This document shows positions 9,069-18,130 of a stretch of DNA of 64,000 bases, one piece after another. How positions within the stretch are numbered: position 1 is the first letter of the stretch; each line of letters opens with the position of its first letter. The DNA is taken from assembly GCF_001885905.1 (NCBI RefSeq), contig NZ_JXKM01000013.1, positions 17,535-81,534 on the forward strand, read 5' to 3'. A program made the position numbers and the translations under genes. The DNA comes from Enterococcus devriesei (GTDB taxonomy: Bacteria; Bacillota; Bacilli; Lactobacillales; Enterococcaceae). The notes below the pieces were generated by a model, which was not told the DNA's origin, did not search any database, and was given only the letters and a program-made list of their open reading frames with translations.

Positions 9069-10009
9069 AAAAGATCAAAGAATTAACGGTTGACGAGCAA
9101 TTTGAAATGTATGTACTGATCAAAAATGCCGATGTCCGTTTAGCTAAAAATGGGAAAAAATTTATCGCCTTTACTTTCCAAGATACTTCAGGAACAGTTG
9201 ACGGTAAATTTTGGGATGCGTCAGAAGAAGAAATCAAACGCTATAAAGCCGGCCAAGTTGTCTTACTAACAGGGAAGCGGGAGATGTATCAAGGCAATCC
9301 ACAAGTCAAGATCATGCACTTGCGAACGACCAAACCAGAGGAGCCTAATGATCCGGCTTTATATATGGAACGGGCACCGATCAAGCGTGAAGAGATGGAA
9401 GAAGAAATTAATCAGACTTTATTTGAAATTACGAACGCTCATTGGAATCGGATCGTTCGCTATCTTCTGAATAAATATCAAAAAGAATTTTTCGAATTTC
9501 CGGCAGCCAAACGGAACCATCATGCCTTCGCCGGTGGTTTAGCGTTTCATACATTGACCATGCTGCGCTTAGGTAAAGCGATCGCGAAAGAATATCCGCA
9601 GCTGAATGCGTCACTGTTATACGCTGGGATCATCATTCATGATCTAGGAAAAGTCATTGAGTTGACCGGTCCGTCCTCTACTGAATATACGGTTGTGGGC
9701 AATCTTGTCGGTCATTTGGTATTAGTGGATGAAGAAATCACCAAAGCCTGCATAGAATTGAAAATTAATGACGCGGATGAAGATGTGGTCATTCTACGTC
9801 ACATGGTGCTTGCTCATCATGGCTTGTTAGAATACGGTTCGCCAGTTCGTCCCCGGATCATGGAGGCCGAGATTTTGCATCAGATCGACAACATTGATGC
9901 TTCAATGCAGATGCTTTCCAGTGCTGTCAAAAACGCGGAGCCAGGCACCTATACCGAGCGGATTTTTGGAATGGATAACCGCAGCTTTTATGTTCCAAAA
10001 GATATTTAA
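9065..10009 (+). CDS. yhaM: 3'-5' exoribonuclease YhaM
   Basis: A 314-residue cytoplasmic exonuclease of the YhaM/CBF1 family, which degrades RNA (and ssDNA) from the 3' end with metal ions. It has an N-terminal OB-fold (residues about 10-100, FTFQDTSGTVDGKFWDAS) and a C-terminal HD domain with FHTLTMLRLGKAI, IIHDLGKV and LAHHGLLEYGS. The start ATG overlaps the yhaN stop (ATGA), with GGGAG upstream, so all three genes form one translationally coupled operon. Confidence 0.92.
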   Translation: MKKIKELTVDEQFEMYVLIKNADVRLAKNGKKFIAFTFQDTSGTVDGKFWDASEEEIKRYKAGQVVLLTGKREMYQGNPQVKIMHLRTTKPEEPNDPALYMERAPIKREEMEEEINQTLFEITNAHWNRIVRYLLNKYQKEFFEFPAAKRNHHAFAGGLAFHTLTMLRLGKAIAKEYPQLNASLLYAGIIIHDLGKVIELTGPSSTEYTVVGNLVGHLVLVDEEITKACIELKINDADEDVVILRHMVLAHHGLLEYGSPVRPRIMEAEILHQIDNIDASMQMLSSAVKNAEPGTYTERIFGMDNRSFYVPKDI

Positions 10010-10056
10010 AGTAGCAGCTGCGCCGATAATGTGGAACGTAGGAGATTGTGATAGCA

Positions 10057-10137
10057 GTGTTCAGCTTCAAAAAATTTCGGCTTATTTCCGAAGAAGTAAC
10101 TTCTGTCGTACCGTTTATTCGTAAAAAGAACCTGTGA
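10057..10137 (+). CDS. Possible 26-residue peptide overlapping the terminator
   Basis: A GTG-initiated frame encodes VFSFKKFRLISEEVTSVV plus eight more residues and stops inside the upstream arm of the terminator. An AGGAG lies upstream, but about 12 nt away, which is long. The length and codon use are suggestive only. It may be a small gene, the tail of a decayed one, or chance. Confidence 0.25.
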   Translation: MFSFKKFRLISEEVTSVVPFIRKKNL

Positions 10138-10162
10138 CAAGCTTTTTGTCACAGGTTCTTTT
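10123..10162 (+). terminator. Rho-independent terminator
   Basis: AAAAGAACCTGTGACA and TGTCACAGGTTCTTTT form a near-perfect stem with an AGCTTTT loop region. It ends the yhaO-yhaN-yhaM transcript. Confidence 0.88.
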
Positions 10163-10202
10163 GTTGTTTGTAGTGAAGGCTAGTTGTTAGGAGTAAACGT
10201 AG

Positions 10203-10709
10203 ATGATTGAGACGAAACGATTATACCTGCGGGAGTTGCAAGAATCGGACCTGCCTGCTCTAAAAAAAATCTTGCAAGATGAGGAAACGATGACGGCATA
10301 TGAAGGGGCCTTTGATGATCAAATGGTTCAAATTTGGTTGGATAAGCAATTAATGAATTATCAGCGGGACGGTTTTGGGTTATGGGCGGTAGTTTTAAAA
10401 GAAACGGAAGAAATGATCGGGCAATGCGGCTTGACGTGGCAGCTCGTTGAAACAGACCAGGTTTTAGAGATTGGCTATTTATTTCAGCGCGAATTTTGGC
10501 ACCAAGGCTATGCTATTGAAGCGGCGCAAGCGTGTAAAAAGTATGCCTTTGAAAAACTACAGGTACAGGAAATTTTTTCGATTATTCGTGACACGAATCG
10601 AGCTTCAAAAAAAGTGGCAGAAAGAAATGGGATGAGCCAACGCCAAAAAATAGTCAAACATTACCGTGGAATGGACATGCCTCATGACGTGTATTCGATT
10701 CAAAAATAA
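10203..10709 (+). CDS. GNAT acetyltransferase, RimJ/RimL type
   Basis: A 168-residue Gcn5-related N-acetyltransferase. It begins with the RimL-like IETKRLYLRELQESDL. The acetyl-CoA-binding core includes IGYLFQREFWHQGYAIEAA (residues about 84-102, motif A region), and the end has RDTNRASKKVAERNGM. The family acetylates amino groups of proteins, antibiotics or metabolites; this substrate is unknown. AGGAG lies about 10 nt before the ATG. The gene stands alone between the yhaM terminator and the ATPase gene. Confidence 0.82.
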   Translation: MIETKRLYLRELQESDLPALKKILQDEETMTAYEGAFDDQMVQIWLDKQLMNYQRDGFGLWAVVLKETEEMIGQCGLTWQLVETDQVLEIGYLFQREFWHQGYAIEAAQACKKYAFEKLQVQEIFSIIRDTNRASKKVAERNGMSQRQKIVKHYRGMDMPHDVYSIQK

Positions 10710-10817
10710 GGGAAATGGCTCTGTCCCGACTTAAAATGAAAGTCGTGTTAAGATACTGATAGAGAAAAAATTCGCTGTTAATGGTGTTTTGCGACAAATG
10801 AGATGAGGTGAAACCGG

Positions 10818-13244
10818 ATGAAGAAAAAAACAGACATTCAAACGGTGGAGGAAAAATTTGACTTTGATACAGTGGTGATTCCCGCTGATTTAGTTGGTTT
10901 GACAGAGGCCGAAGTCCAACAAAAAATCCAACAAGGTCAGACCAATCAAGTGGAAGAAAATTTACTGAAGTCAGACAAAGAAATTATTAAAGAAAACACA
11001 ATCAATATTTTTAATATACTGAACTTCGTTTTGGCATTGTTGGTGTTACTCGTGGGCTCACCAAAAAACACGTTGTTTTTCGGCGTAGTGGTGATTAATA
11101 CATTGATTGGGGTCATCCAAGAACTGCGAGCGAAGCACACGATCGATAAATTATCCGTCTTGGCCAAAAGCAAAGCTGTCGTGTTAAGAAGCGGTCAGCT
11201 CCAGCAGATCGATCAGGAAGCGATCGTCTTAGGCGATGTGCTTTATTTACGCAACGGCGATCAAGTGCCGGTGGATGGTAAATTATTGGTAGGCGAGGGC
11301 GTCGAAGTCGATGAATCCTTACTGACCGGCGAAGCGGATCGCGTTCAAAAAAGTCAGCGAGATCAATTATTCAGCGGGAGCTTCGTTACAGCCGGTGAAT
11401 GTTTTTATCAAGGAACAGCGGTGGGAAAAGAAAACTTCGCGGAGCAATTAACAAGTGAAGCGAAGGCGAAAAAAACGGGCAGCTCTGAGCTAACTAAAGT
11501 GTTGAGTCGAATGATCGCCGTCTTGACGATCGTGATTGTTCCAGTAGGACTAGGCTTATTTTATAGTCAGTACCAAGCCTCAGATTCGATCAAACAAGCG
11601 GTACTAGGCACTGTTGCGGCTTTAGTCAGTATGATTCCAGAAGGTCTGATGCTATTGACGAGTGTCGCCTTCGCGGTTGGAGCGGCGAACTTGGCAAGAA
11701 AAAAAGTACTAGTTCAGGCGCTGCCGTCGATTGAAACATTGGCACGGGTAGATGTGATTTGTTTAGATAAGACCGGCACCATCACAGATGGTACCTTGAA
11801 ATTTGAAGAGGCATTATTAGAAGATATTTCAGACAGCCGGCTAAATACTATCATGGGCTCATTATTGAATCAATTAAAGGATCAAAACGCGACTGCTAAA
11901 GCGTTACGGGAAGCCTTTCCTACTAGAGATGAGTGGCAGGCGGAAAAGGTCGTGCCTTTTTCTTCCGCTCGTAAATGGAGCGGTGTCACTTTTAAAGAAC
12001 AAGGCAGCTTTGCTTTTGGCGCACCAGAATTTATTTTCAAAAAGCTTTCAGCAGAAATGCAAAGCAAGCTTCAACCTTATTTAGAAGCGGGTCAGCGGGT
12101 CTTGGTACTAGTCGAGTATCCTGGACTGCTAGAAGAAAAAATGATCGAAGAACCGCGTTTGTTGGCGACGCTGATTATTTCAGATAATTTAAGAGAAAAC
12201 GCGCGGGCAACCTTTGGCTACTTTGTTCAACAAGACGTCCAATTAAAAGTGATTTCTGGGGATCATCCTTTGACCGTTTCAAAAATCGCTCAAAAGGCTG
12301 GGATTCAAAATGCAGAAGCCTTTGTGGATATGTCCAGTCTAGACGAGCCAATCGATTATCCAACATTGGTTAACCACACGACCGTATTTGGTCGTGTGAC
12401 GCCGAAGCAAAAGCAGTCTTTGATCCACGCCTTGAAAAAAAATCATACCGTCTGCATGACCGGAGATGGGGTAAATGACGTCTTGGCATTGCGGGAAGCA
12501 GACATTGGCGTGGCAATGGCCAATGGTAGTAGTGCGGCTCGTGCGGCGGCGGATGTTATTTTGCTAGATTCAGACTTTGCTCGGATGCAAAATGTGTTAA
12601 ATGAAGGGCGGCGAGTGATCAATAATATTGAACGAGTGGCTTCAATGTATTTAGTTAAAACGATTTATTCATTGATCTTGGCGGTGATCTTTATGATCCT
12701 GACCAACCCATATCCTTTCGAGCCGGTCCAATTAACTCCAATCAATGCTTTGACGGTGGGGATTCCCTCCTTCTTCTTGGCCTTAAAACCAAGCTATGAA
12801 CGAATCAAAGGGGATTTCTTGAATAATATTTTCCGTGTTTCATTACCTGGCGCGTTGACTGTAGTGAGCGCGGTAATGATTATTCAATTAGCGGCGCTTT
12901 TATTTCATTTAGATTATCAAGCCACTTCGACGATGTCGGTCTTTTTAACCGGCTGTGTTGGTCTTTTAGTCTTATATAAAGTGTCATTCCCACTAGACAA
13001 GAAAAAAATTGCATTGATCGCGGTTTTAAGTACGGCCTATCTCAGCTGCTATTTATTCTTTAGAGAATTTTTTGACTTCGACAAGCTTTGGAACCGCAAT
13101 TTATTTTTTGTGATTCCTTTGACCTTTGGGATTTACTGGTTGTTTAAAGGCTTGACCTTCGTGATGGACAAGTTGGTGGCGTGGCGCATTCGTTGGCAAG
13201 AAAAACGCAGAGCGAAAAAAAATCCGACTTCACGTGTGCTGTAA
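10818..13244 (+). CDS. P-type cation-translocating ATPase, CtpE-like
   Basis: An 808-residue P-type ATPase. Seen in order: actuator motif LTGEAD, membrane motif SMIPEGLMLLTSVAFA (M4), phosphorylation motif DKTGTITDG with Asp317 as the acceptor, the nucleotide-binding domain, hinge motif MTGDGVNDVLAL, and several C-terminal membrane helices. PEGL in M4 and the lack of N-terminal heavy-metal (CxxC) domains point to the CtpE-type branch, in which mycobacterial CtpE imports calcium. The ion carried here is an inference only. A -10-like TTAAGATACT element at about 10748-10757 precedes the gene. The RBS is the GAGGTG upstream of the ATG. Confidence 0.88.
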   Translation: MKKKTDIQTVEEKFDFDTVVIPADLVGLTEAEVQQKIQQGQTNQVEENLLKSDKEIIKENTINIFNILNFVLALLVLLVGSPKNTLFFGVVVINTLIGVIQELRAKHTIDKLSVLAKSKAVVLRSGQLQQIDQEAIVLGDVLYLRNGDQVPVDGKLLVGEGVEVDESLLTGEADRVQKSQRDQLFSGSFVTAGECFYQGTAVGKENFAEQLTSEAKAKKTGSSELTKVLSRMIAVLTIVIVPVGLGLFYSQYQASDSIKQAVLGTVAALVSMIPEGLMLLTSVAFAVGAANLARKKVLVQALPSIETLARVDVICLDKTGTITDGTLKFEEALLEDISDSRLNTIMGSLLNQLKDQNATAKALREAFPTRDEWQAEKVVPFSSARKWSGVTFKEQGSFAFGAPEFIFKKLSAEMQSKLQPYLEAGQRVLVLVEYPGLLEEKMIEEPRLLATLIISDNLRENARATFGYFVQQDVQLKVISGDHPLTVSKIAQKAGIQNAEAFVDMSSLDEPIDYPTLVNHTTVFGRVTPKQKQSLIHALKKNHTVCMTGDGVNDVLALREADIGVAMANGSSAARAAADVILLDSDFARMQNVLNEGRRVINNIERVASMYLVKTIYSLILAVIFMILTNPYPFEPVQLTPINALTVGIPSFFLALKPSYERIKGDFLNNIFRVSLPGALTVVSAVMIIQLAALLFHLDYQATSTMSVFLTGCVGLLVLYKVSFPLDKKKIALIAVLSTAYLSCYLFFREFFDFDKLWNRNLFFVIPLTFGIYWLFKGLTFVMDKLVAWRIRWQEKRRAKKNPTSRVL

Positions 13245-13266
13245 ACAAATTAAATACATGAAATGA

Positions 13267-13305
13267 TAAAAAATCCCGGAAAAGGCTTTCTTTTTCGGGA
13301 TTTTT
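13267..13305 (+). terminator. Rho-independent terminator after the ATPase gene
   Basis: AAAAATCCCGGAAAA pairs with TTTTTCGGGATTTTT. The next promoter's -10 begins only 2-3 nt after its T run. Confidence 0.85.
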
Positions 13306-13307
13306 GG

Positions 13308-13313
13308 TATAAT
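13308..13313 (+). promoter_or_regulatory. Consensus -10 (TATAAT) for the phosphohexomutase gene
   Basis: A perfect TATAAT abuts the preceding terminator, with the -35 region falling inside the terminator stem (a TTTCTT-like hexamer). It lies 52 nt before the chosen start at 13365. Confidence 0.6.
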
Positions 13314-13364
13314 GAACTAAAAGGCCAATAGAAAGAAAATTTGATTGAAAGAAGGGACGCAGTA

Positions 13365-14858
13365 ATGGAACTAACGAAATTGCAAAATGGCTCAGACATT
13401 CGTGGAATCGCTATCACGACAGAGGATAAAATGAAAAATCTGGGGACGGATCAGGTCCGTTTGATTGCCCAAGGGATTTTGAATTGGTTAACGGATAAAG
13501 GGATCGAACATCCATTTAAAATCGGAATCGGTCACGACAGCCGCTTGACGGGACCAGAATTAAAAGCGGCGATGATCGACGTTTTTACAGCGGCGGGCTG
13601 TGAAGTGTTGGATTTTGGCTTAGCGACGACGCCGGCTTTATTTATGGCGACTCAGTTTGAGGAATTCGCCTGTGATGCGGGCATTATGTTGACAGCTAGC
13701 CATTTACCCTTTTATTTCAACGGTATCAAGATCTTCAGTCAAGCTGGCGGCGCGGAAAAAAGTGATATCGCCTTCATTCTAGCTCATACCGAAGCGGCAG
13801 AAAAAGCGGCGGGCAACGTCAAGTCCGCGGATTTATTGTCTCGTTATGCTGACGATCTAGTAGAAAAAATTCAGCGAGGCAGCGACAGTGATCGGCCTTT
13901 GGAAGGCCTGAAAATTGTGGTCGATGCTGGTAATGGGGCGGGCGGTTATTTTGCCGATAAAGTACTCGCGGTCTTAGGTGCAGATACGACCGGTTCCCAA
14001 TTTTTAGAACCGGACGGACATTTTCCGAATCACATTCCCAATCCAGATAATAAAGAAGCCATGGCCAGTATCAAGCAGGCCGTGTTAGACAACCAAGCGG
14101 ATCTCGGTGTAATCTTTGATACCGATGTCGATCGGTCGGCGATCGTTTCGAAAGATGGGCAAATGATTAATCGTAATAATTTGATCGCGGTCTTAGCGGC
14201 AATCGTTTTGCAGGAGCATCCCGGCAGCACAATCGTGACGAATTCGCCAACTTCGGATCATTTAAAAGCTTTTATCGAAGAAAAGGGCGGACAGCAATAT
14301 CGTTATATTTCCGGTTATCGCAACGTGATCAATAAAGCGATTGAGTTGAATGCAGCTGGGACGGATTGCCAGTTAGCGATTGAAACAAGCTCGCACGCTG
14401 CTTTTAAAGAAAATTATTTCTTAGATGATGGTGCTTATGTGATTGCAAAAGTGTTGATGCTCTTACCGAAACTGCAAAAAGAACAGCGAGCGTTGACGGA
14501 TCTAATGGCGGAATTGGAGCAGCCCGTCGAGACCTTAGAAATTCGCTATCCAATCAGCGGAGAAGAGTATCAAACAATCGGACAGCAAATGATTCAACGC
14601 TTCCGGGAAGAATTACCAAAGCACGCCGGCTTCACGGAAAATCCAGAAAATCAAGAAGGGGTTCGTTTCTCGGTCAACGATCCTTATGGCAAGGGCTGGA
14701 TGCTGTTACGTTTAAGCTTGCATGAGCCACTTTTGGTGATGCAAGTAGAGAATGACCAAGCCGGTCAGATAAAGCGGCAATTGCCTATTTTCCGTGAGCT
14801 ATTAGCACAAGAAAGCAATGTCGATATCACAAAGCTGGATCAACAAATAAACAAGTAA
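13365..14858 (+). CDS. Phosphomannomutase/phosphoglucomutase-type alpha-D-phosphohexomutase
   Basis: A 497-residue cytoplasmic enzyme that interconverts hexose 6- and 1-phosphates. The active-site phosphoserine loop is TASHLPF (Ser112), the metal loop is DTDVDRSAIV, and the sugar-binding loop is ETSSHAAF, a variant of the ExSGH consensus. The C-terminal phosphate-binding domain includes EGVRFSVNDPYGKGWMLLR. The start at 13365 (MELTKLQNGSDIRG) is preferred over an upstream TTG at 13341 because a GAAGGGA ribosome-binding site precedes it. Mannose versus glucose preference cannot be decided by eye. It is flanked by terminators on both sides. Confidence 0.88.
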   Translation: MELTKLQNGSDIRGIAITTEDKMKNLGTDQVRLIAQGILNWLTDKGIEHPFKIGIGHDSRLTGPELKAAMIDVFTAAGCEVLDFGLATTPALFMATQFEEFACDAGIMLTASHLPFYFNGIKIFSQAGGAEKSDIAFILAHTEAAEKAAGNVKSADLLSRYADDLVEKIQRGSDSDRPLEGLKIVVDAGNGAGGYFADKVLAVLGADTTGSQFLEPDGHFPNHIPNPDNKEAMASIKQAVLDNQADLGVIFDTDVDRSAIVSKDGQMINRNNLIAVLAAIVLQEHPGSTIVTNSPTSDHLKAFIEEKGGQQYRYISGYRNVINKAIELNAAGTDCQLAIETSSHAAFKENYFLDDGAYVIAKVLMLLPKLQKEQRALTDLMAELEQPVETLEIRYPISGEEYQTIGQQMIQRFREELPKHAGFTENPENQEGVRFSVNDPYGKGWMLLRLSLHEPLLVMQVENDQAGQIKRQLPIFRELLAQESNVDITKLDQQINK

Positions 14859-14868
14859 AATTGCTTGC

Positions 14869-14922
14869 AAAAATCGCTCCTTCGTCTGATGATAAGCATT
14901 AGATGAAGCAGCGATTTTTTTT
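14869..14922 (+). terminator. Rho-independent terminator
   Basis: AAAAATCGCT and AGCGATTTTT form the outer stem. TTCGTCTGATG and CATTAGATGAA extend it into a long imperfect hairpin with a final T run. Confidence 0.8.
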
Positions 14923-14942
14923 ATTAAAAAGGAGCGAGCAAG

Positions 14943-15296
14943 ATGAACATTACACTTGATGAAGCAGCAAAGGAAAAAGTCTTGAGCCATTTAGATAAGG
15001 ATAAATTATTACTATTGACCTTTGAAGATGGTGTGGGAGCATATTCTCAACATGCCATGATCCATATGCAGACACAATTTTCGATTAACATTATCTCACA
15101 AGAGATGGAGAAGGCGGATTATGATGAAACGATTCCTTCAAATGTCGGCGATTTTTGGATCAAAGGCTATTCAAAAGAAGATTTGCAGGAAGAGATGACG
15201 ATCAAGTTCAATCCCCGGCTCAGCACCTTTAGTTTATCTGGAGAAGGCGGCTTGATCGACGACAATCTAGGCTTTATTGATTTTACTAAAAATTAA
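14943..15296 (+). CDS. HesB/IscA-like (iron-sulfur biosynthesis fold) protein
   Basis: A 117-residue protein with the fold pattern of the HesB/YadR/YfhF group. It begins NITLDEAAKEKVLSHL, and the core LLLLTFEDGVGAYSQ and a C-terminal GLIDDNLGFIDF stretch follow. The conserved Cys residues used by true A-type Fe-S carriers are absent; the protein has no Cys. An iron-sulfur transfer role is therefore doubtful. AAAGGAG precedes the ATG. Confidence 0.7.
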   Translation: MNITLDEAAKEKVLSHLDKDKLLLLTFEDGVGAYSQHAMIHMQTQFSINIISQEMEKADYDETIPSNVGDFWIKGYSKEDLQEEMTIKFNPRLSTFSLSGEGGLIDDNLGFIDFTKN

Positions 15297-15407
15297 AAGA
15301 AGAAGGATCGTCTTTCATTTTTTTACTTTTCTTTGATATGATAGAACAAAGCTTTTAAGCAGTCATTGAGTGAACTTGAAAGCCGATCGATAGAAGGAAG
15401 TGGAAGC

Positions 15408-16079
15408 ATGGCAAAGATCATGATCGTAGAAGACGAAGCGGTGATCCGTCAATTAATTGGTGAAGAATTAACGAAATGGAAGTTTGATGTTTTTCAAGTG
15501 ACGGACTTTAATCAAGTCTTTGACGAGTTCGAGCAAGCGGCACCGCAGCTGGTTTTATTAGATATTAATTTGCCAGTCTATGATGGTTATTATTGGTGTC
15601 AAAAAATTCGTGAAGTTTCGAAAGTTCCGATTATTTTTATTTCTTCCCGAAATACTAATATGGATCAGATCATGGCGATGAATATGGGAGCGGATGATTA
15701 CATTACCAAACCCTTCCAAGTCGATATTTTAGTGGCGAAGATCAATGCGTTATTACGTCGTTCTTATAATTACGCAGAAAGCGGCGAGGAATTAGAACAC
15801 AACGGGATCAGCTTGAACATTGATAACAGCAGTATGACGATCAATGGAGAAGTAGTGGATCTAAGTAAAAATGAATACCGCCTGCTGTTTATCTTAATGA
15901 AGCAGCACGGAAAGATTTTGAGCCGCGATAAATTGTTACGGGCTTTGTGGGATGATGAGCGTTTCGTCGATGACAATACCTTGACGGTCAACATCAATCG
16001 CTTGCGTCGTAAAATCGAACAAGCTGGCATTGATGATTACATCCAAACAAAAGTCGGACAAGGCTATATTGTCCCGTAA
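15408..16079 (+). CDS. OmpR/PhoB-type response regulator (BceR/SapR-like)
   Basis: A 223-residue two-component response regulator. The receiver domain covers residues 1-120, with the phosphoacceptor Asp52 in LLDINLPVYDGY and the switch residues in IFISSRN and ITKPF. A winged-helix DNA-binding domain follows (about 128-223: DLSKNEYRLLFILMKQHG, VDDNTLTVNINRLRRKI). It resembles regulators of the BceR/GraR/VirR/SapR group that sense cell-envelope antimicrobials. The ATG at 15408 (AGAAGGAAG upstream) is chosen over a TTG at 15366. A -10 TATGAT lies near 15338. The kinase gene starts 11 nt after the stop. Confidence 0.9.
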   Translation: MAKIMIVEDEAVIRQLIGEELTKWKFDVFQVTDFNQVFDEFEQAAPQLVLLDINLPVYDGYYWCQKIREVSKVPIIFISSRNTNMDQIMAMNMGADDYITKPFQVDILVAKINALLRRSYNYAESGEELEHNGISLNIDNSSMTINGEVVDLSKNEYRLLFILMKQHGKILSRDKLLRALWDDERFVDDNTLTVNINRLRRKIEQAGIDDYIQTKVGQGYIVP

Positions 16080-16090
16080 AAGGAGCGGCT

Positions 16091-17113
16091 ATGACATTTT
16101 TTAAGTATTTAAAGGATCGCCTGCTAGTTTTTGTCGGCTGGGCACTGTTAAGTTTATTGCTAGTCTTTATGATTTGGCTGACGCCTGGGCTGCAGGGCTT
16201 TTGGGAAAATCTTAGCTACTTATTGATTTTACAATTATTTTTGCTGTTTCTTTTTTTCACGATCGACTATCAGCGACGAAAAAAATGGTTCAAAGCCTTT
16301 GATGAGCAAGAAGAATCCCATTTGCAGCATTTTGTAGCTGCAGCGACCACCAACGAAGAGCAGCTGTTGCAAGAATATGTGAATCGGCAAGTGCGGGAAC
16401 ATCATCTGACGATGGAGCAATTATTGGATAGTCAAAAGGATCAGAAGGATTATATGGATTCTTGGATTCATGAGATCAAGGTACCGCTAGCGGCAGTGGA
16501 TTTGATTTTAAATTCGATTGAATTTGATATTCCTGATGATAAATTTGTCCTGCTGCAAAATGAGATCCAGCAAATCGATGAATACGTGGAGCAAATTTTG
16601 TATTACTCTCGTTCAGATGAATTCGTCAACGATTATTTGATTCAAGAGTATTCCTTGAAAAAAATCATCCAACCCATCATTCGCAGTCAAGCTAACTATT
16701 TTATCCAAAAAAATCTACAATTAACCTTATCTGAAGAGGACGCTAAAGTCTTAACCGACGCGAAATGGATCGAGTTCATTTTTCGCCAGCTACTAAGTAA
16801 CGCCATTAAGTACACCCCGAATCATGGCGAGATCAGTATTACGATTGCAGTCAGAAGAGGCGGCGTCGCCTTGAGTCTGCAAGACAACGGAATCGGTATT
16901 CCGCCAGAAGACTTAGGTCGGATTTTTGATAAAGGCTTTACCGGAGAGAATGGTCGTAAGGCCCAGCAACACTCCACTGGACTGGGTTTGTATTTAGCCA
17001 AGCGTTTGGCAGAAAAACTAGGTGTAGGATTGACTGCTGAATCGACGATGAATGAAGGGACCACAATGACCCTGTTCTTCCCCCGATTAGATTATTATCA
17101 TGAAGAACGTTAA
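16091..17113 (+). CDS. Intramembrane-sensing histidine kinase (BceS/SapS-like)
   Basis: A 340-residue membrane kinase. Two transmembrane helices (about residues 12-32 and 38-58) are joined by a very short loop, typical of BceS-type kinases that sense through a partner ABC transporter. A DHp domain follows with SWIHEIKVPLAAVDL (His127). The catalytic domain has LLSNAIKYTPN (N box), DNGIGIPPEDL (G1), IFDKGF (F box) and STGLGLYLAKRLA (G2). No BceAB-type ABC transporter lies next to it in this window, so any partner must be elsewhere. It is co-transcribed with the response regulator (11-nt gap). Confidence 0.9.
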   Translation: MTFFKYLKDRLLVFVGWALLSLLLVFMIWLTPGLQGFWENLSYLLILQLFLLFLFFTIDYQRRKKWFKAFDEQEESHLQHFVAAATTNEEQLLQEYVNRQVREHHLTMEQLLDSQKDQKDYMDSWIHEIKVPLAAVDLILNSIEFDIPDDKFVLLQNEIQQIDEYVEQILYYSRSDEFVNDYLIQEYSLKKIIQPIIRSQANYFIQKNLQLTLSEEDAKVLTDAKWIEFIFRQLLSNAIKYTPNHGEISITIAVRRGGVALSLQDNGIGIPPEDLGRIFDKGFTGENGRKAQQHSTGLGLYLAKRLAEKLGVGLTAESTMNEGTTMTLFFPRLDYYHEER

Positions 17114-17188
17114 ATTTTTGGTTTTTGATTGCCAAATTTCCTTTTTTTCGCTAAACTGTTCCAGTTGTGAATTGAAGGGAGTAAGGTT

Positions 17189-18052
17189 ATGAGTATTTTA
17201 ATTGCCCTAGTGCCAATGGTGGCGTGGGGAAGCATTGCTTTGGTAAGCGGAAAATTAGGCGGTGACGCCAATCAGCAAACCTTAGGAATGACGATGGGCG
17301 CTTTTGTCTTTGCATTAGTGACCTTTTTTATTGTTCAGCCGGCAATGAGCGGTTGGATTTTGTTAATCGGTTTTTTGTCGGGGCTTTTTTGGTCGGTTGG
17401 TCAAAACGGTCAATTTCACGGGATGAAATTCATGGGAGTTTCGGTGGGCTTGCCCATTTCAACCGGGTTTCAATTAATTTTGAATACCGTCGCCGGTGCT
17501 GTATTCTTTCATGAGTGGACGAAGACCAAAGATTTTGTCTTAGGATTTATTGCTTTAGCTTTCTTAGTGTTAGGGGCTTATTTAACGGCTCGCAAAGATG
17601 ACGAAAGCGGCGTAGAGACGGATAATGGCATGTTGAACTTCGGCAAGGGCTTTCGTGCGCTGATTTTTTCAACCTTGGGCTATGGTGTCTATACGATCAT
17701 CATCACATGGGCAGGGCTTAATCCGTTGGCGATCATCCTGCCACAAAGTGTCGGTATGCTAGTGGGCGCCAGCTTCTTTGCTTTCCGTAAAGCCAAAGTC
17801 GATCGCTATGTCTGGCGCAATATGGCTTCTGGATTATTATGGGGCATCGGGAATGTTTGTATGCTGCTAAGTGTCCAAAATATCGGTTTAGCCATCGGGT
17901 TCTCATTGTCACAAATGGGGATCATTATCTCAACGTTGGGTGGGATCTTCCTTTTGGGAGAACACAAAACGAAAAAAGAAATGTATTATGTGATTATCGG
18001 CTGTCTGCTGATTATTGTCGGCGGCGTCGTGTTAGGATATATGAAAGCGTAG
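17189..18052 (+). CDS. GRP-family sugar (glucose/ribose) uptake permease
   Basis: A 287-residue integral membrane protein with about ten helices in the EamA-like GRP transporter fold. The first helix is LIALVPMVAWGSIALVSGKL, and FWSVGQNGQFHGMKFMGVS is characteristic of GlcU/RbsU-type permeases. These are non-PTS, proton-coupled sugar importers; glucose is the best-known substrate, but this one is not proven. A GGGAG ribosome-binding site precedes the ATG. The 75-nt gap after the kinase gene has no terminator, so partial read-through from the two-component system is possible. Confidence 0.85.
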   Translation: MSILIALVPMVAWGSIALVSGKLGGDANQQTLGMTMGAFVFALVTFFIVQPAMSGWILLIGFLSGLFWSVGQNGQFHGMKFMGVSVGLPISTGFQLILNTVAGAVFFHEWTKTKDFVLGFIALAFLVLGAYLTARKDDESGVETDNGMLNFGKGFRALIFSTLGYGVYTIIITWAGLNPLAIILPQSVGMLVGASFFAFRKAKVDRYVWRNMASGLLWGIGNVCMLLSVQNIGLAIGFSLSQMGIIISTLGGIFLLGEHKTKKEMYYVIIGCLLIIVGGVVLGYMKA

Positions 18053-18073
18053 AAAAACGTATTAACTAGAACG

Positions 18074-18115
18074 TAAAAAAATCAGCCTGCCGAATTTCGG
18101 TAGGCTGATTTTTTA
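18074..18115. terminator. Bidirectional terminator between the convergent permease and telA genes
   Basis: AAAAAATCAGCCTGCCGAA and TTCGGTAGGCTGATTTTTT are nearly perfect complements, with A and T tracts suitable for both strands. Confidence 0.9.
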
Positions 18116-18130
18116 TCGGATCTTTCTGGA

